In this document: in pieces, positions 61,821 through 64,000 of the stretch
Layout: each line of letters begins with the position of its first letter
Numbering within the stretch: position 1 is the stretch's first letter
Translations under genes and position numbers: made by a program
The notes under the pieces: generated by a model
Seen by the model: only the letters and a program-made list of their open reading frames with translations
The model's database searches: none
Told to the model about the DNA's origin: nothing
Assembly: GCA_013398175.1 (NCBI GenBank)
Contig: VZRZ01007419.1
Coordinates: 334,836 to 398,835 of the forward strand
DNA from: Climacteris rufus
Lineage: Eukaryota; Chordata; Aves; Passeriformes; Climacteridae
Length of the DNA: 64,000 nt
Direction: 5' to 3'

Positions 61821-61975
61821 TCTTATGAATGTATTTTTTATGGTCTACTTGAAACAGCACTGAAAGATGCCTTTACCTTCTGTCAAGATGTTCTGCAAGG
61901 AACCTCTGTGTCTTTTGTCTCCATTGGATTTGCAAGAGCAGTATCAGAAGGACATGACAGCATTTACTATCTTGT
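61821..61975 (+). CDS. Candidate plus-strand exon of an unknown gene
   Basis: GACTTCTTTTTCAG is followed by 51 open codons plus two bases, ending at a perfect GTAAGT donor. The peptide starts SYECIFYGLLETALKDAFTF and ends near GHDSIYYLV. I recognise no family. It is opposite in strand to XIRP2. The paired splice signals are good, but the frame is short enough to occur by chance in AT-rich DNA, and no partner exon was found nearby. Confidence 0.25.
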
Positions 61976-64000
61976 GTAAGTAAATCTCTGGGTCAAGACT
62001 TCTTGCGTCAGTCATCTTCTTGTCTTTGGGCTACACTTTTCACCTTGAGAGTGAAACAGATTTCATTACTAATAGTAGAAGAAATAAATTGGTTTTCTTC
62101 TGGAGGAGATAGTGTTAATAGTGTGTAAAACTCTAAAGAGAATTTTTGATATGTTTTCAGAGTATTGCTGAGTAAGCAGGGGGAAAAGAAACCCCAGGAG
62201 GTCTCATCTTTCCAAATAGCTTTTATGAAGCACCTGAAATTAACCTAGAGCAAAACAGTATTCTTTTTCAGATTATTGTATTTGCATTCAGAAGCATCCA
62301 TATTATACTGTCCAGTTTTCAGTTATGTGCACAGTCAGTAGTTGTAGGAAGTACATGAATTTCGTGAAATAAACTCAGCAAGAAGTTTTAGGGGAGTGAT
62401 TATGACAAGTTTTACAGGTCAAAGTATCAAGCACGGGTAATGGGGGTTTTCTAACAAAAAAATGAGGGAAAGTGCACACTTCAAATACTATTATCAATGA
62501 GGATAACAACAATAGCAGCAATTTTTAACCTGGAGGAATTCTGCTGAGGAGTGAGCATGACATCATGTAACTGAATGGAAAAAGCCATAGCTAAATCAGC
62601 TGCAATTCGGAGTCAAACACATACAAATCATTAATTTGTTCTGATGGTGTTGCTGGTGGGTTTTATTTATCTTTCACTCTCTCTCTGTAAAATTTCCACT
62701 TTAATGGATGAGATATAGGAAAGTGGTAAAGTGTAGTACTGGGAAACAAAATGTAATTTTCATTTTTATTTATACCTCTTTCTTAATCTGTGCTTTGAAA
62801 TCCAATAATAAAAAGTAGAAACCAAATATGCTCATCTTTCTTTGAACAGTTTGGAGACCTTCTAGTGCACTCTTTTCATTTCTTGTTGAATCAGAGAGGA
62901 GGATTAGACAGAATGGTTGAAAAGATTGACCTTTTTATTGGCTTTCTCTGGTTGTTTAAATGTGACCATGAGAACTGTAAAATCAATGAAATCCTTTCTT
63001 TTATGTTTATCTGAAACAAATTGCTCCTTCATTTTATGTAGATGTTGGGTGGTCACATTGCTCACACTGCAACTGTAACTTAGGAATGTAGATGTAAAAT
63101 CTCATGTTTGATGCTTGTTATGATGATCTTCCATACAGAGGTACAATGCTTTTTATTGAAAATGTAATTTAAAAGCAGGTTGGCTCTTCGATTTTGACTC
63201 AAGGTACTAACATGAGTAAGATATTTTAACAAGGTTTGGGTTTATTTGTTTTGGTTTTCCCTACCCTGGTGAGCCTTACATTGATTCACCCACATTCTTG
63301 CAGCTAAATATGTGAACTACTAACTTACCTTCACTTTTTCTCTATTCCTGATGCCTTATGCCAAATGAAATTGCAAGTTTTATCATGGGATGCCATAGTA
63401 CTTCTTCCAACAAGGTCAAATAGTAACTGGCTTTTCTCTCGAACCAGAGCAATCCCACCACCCTGCCCATTAAGAGGAGTGTTTCCTTGGGCACAAAGAC
63501 ATCTAGTTTAATTTGCTTCATTATTGAAACTGTCTCAATGGAAGAGACAGATTTTGTGGTGTGCACCTTCTAGATGGTGGTGGTGGGGAGCTTACTTGTT
63601 CATTAGGTCTTTCCATTAAAGAAAGATATTGTGGAAAGATATTTGCATTGAAATGCCACTGAATTAACTTTCCTGCCTCTGAGGCATTTTGCGTCCTTTC
63701 ACCTTCTTCCTCATTGAATAATTTCATTATAAATCCCAGTATATTTGTTAATCTGCCAATGTTCTAACAGAGGACCTGTTTTCCAGTATATGCAATGACG
63801 TATGGTATTTTTTCTGAATGGGATTAATTTAAAACTTCAGTAACTGCTTATACTCTTCTCAGTTAAGCCTGATGTGTCCTTATTGACAAGAAAGGCAATC
63901 ATAATTTTTCTAATCTGTCTTTTAATTCGTAAGGACAATGACTTCTTAGTTCTTGACTTAAGATAGATTATTTTGTGATTACTAATCAAAGTTACGGCTG
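61976..64000. other. Right end of window, nothing recognised
   Basis: AT-rich DNA with short frames on both strands. A minus-strand frame near 63596-63727 ends at a GTAAGC donor but has no convincing acceptor or family match. Confidence 0.5.

Noticed and set aside
63596..63727. Minus-strand frame ending at a GTAAGC donor, considered as a XIRP2 first exon
   Set aside because: No convincing acceptor or start context and no similarity to LIMA1 or XIRP2 N-termini.
1..64000. CRISPR arrays, operons, bacterial promoters or Shine-Dalgarno sites
   Set aside because: Large introns, avian retroelements and a CpG island show vertebrate nuclear DNA; no regularly spaced direct repeats of CRISPR type are present.

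Overview
The window is a vertebrate nuclear segment, almost certainly avian and probably passerine. It is AT-rich with large introns. It carries avian ERV-L-type LTRs, a tRNA-headed SINE with a CR1-like tail that I recognise as TguSINE1-like (a songbird family), and traces of CR1. A 25-base run of N at 31839-31863 interrupts a TA microsatellite.

One gene dominates. XIRP2 (xin actin-binding repeat-containing protein 2, a LIMA1/EPLIN relative) lies on the minus strand from about 51.85 kb down to about 12.1 kb. Nine exons are supported: 51566-51850, 35106-35259, 29922-30058, 27020-27151, 21043-21150, 20657-20723, 19872-19999, 14631-14764 (first half of the LIM domain) and 13733-12353 (rest of LIM plus C-terminal tail). 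From 35259 downwards every exon has a usable acceptor or donor and the reading phases join without a break. The encoded product is a short LIM form of roughly 750-840 residues. I infer it is the counterpart of the short XIRP2 isoform described from mammalian hair cells.

The main discovery is what is missing. In other vertebrates a giant exon of roughly 9-10 kb, holding all the actin-binding Xin repeats, sits between the exon here at 19872-19999 and the LIM exon. Here only a decayed stub of about 0.9 kb remains (about 18212-19145). It holds the exon's opening region and four degenerate Xin repeats, broken by frameshifts and stops. The rest is gone, and two ERV-L-type LTR pieces (about 16290-17074 and 17215-17787) occupy that space. 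The flanking exons are both phase 0, so skipping the dead exon leaves an intact frame. A second lesion is an in-frame TAA at 12353-12355, which cuts off a 65-codon tail that is otherwise open and still ends in the family's conserved C-terminal block.

Outside XIRP2, the left edge (1-480) is a CpG-rich island with a pentamer minisatellite. By known gene order it could be the promoter side of B3GALT1, but nothing in the window proves that. The intergenic stretch 0.5-12.1 kb, the introns, and 52-64 kb hold no gene I can name. There are a few candidate exons, a hAT-like MITE, a SINE, LTR fragments and microsatellites.
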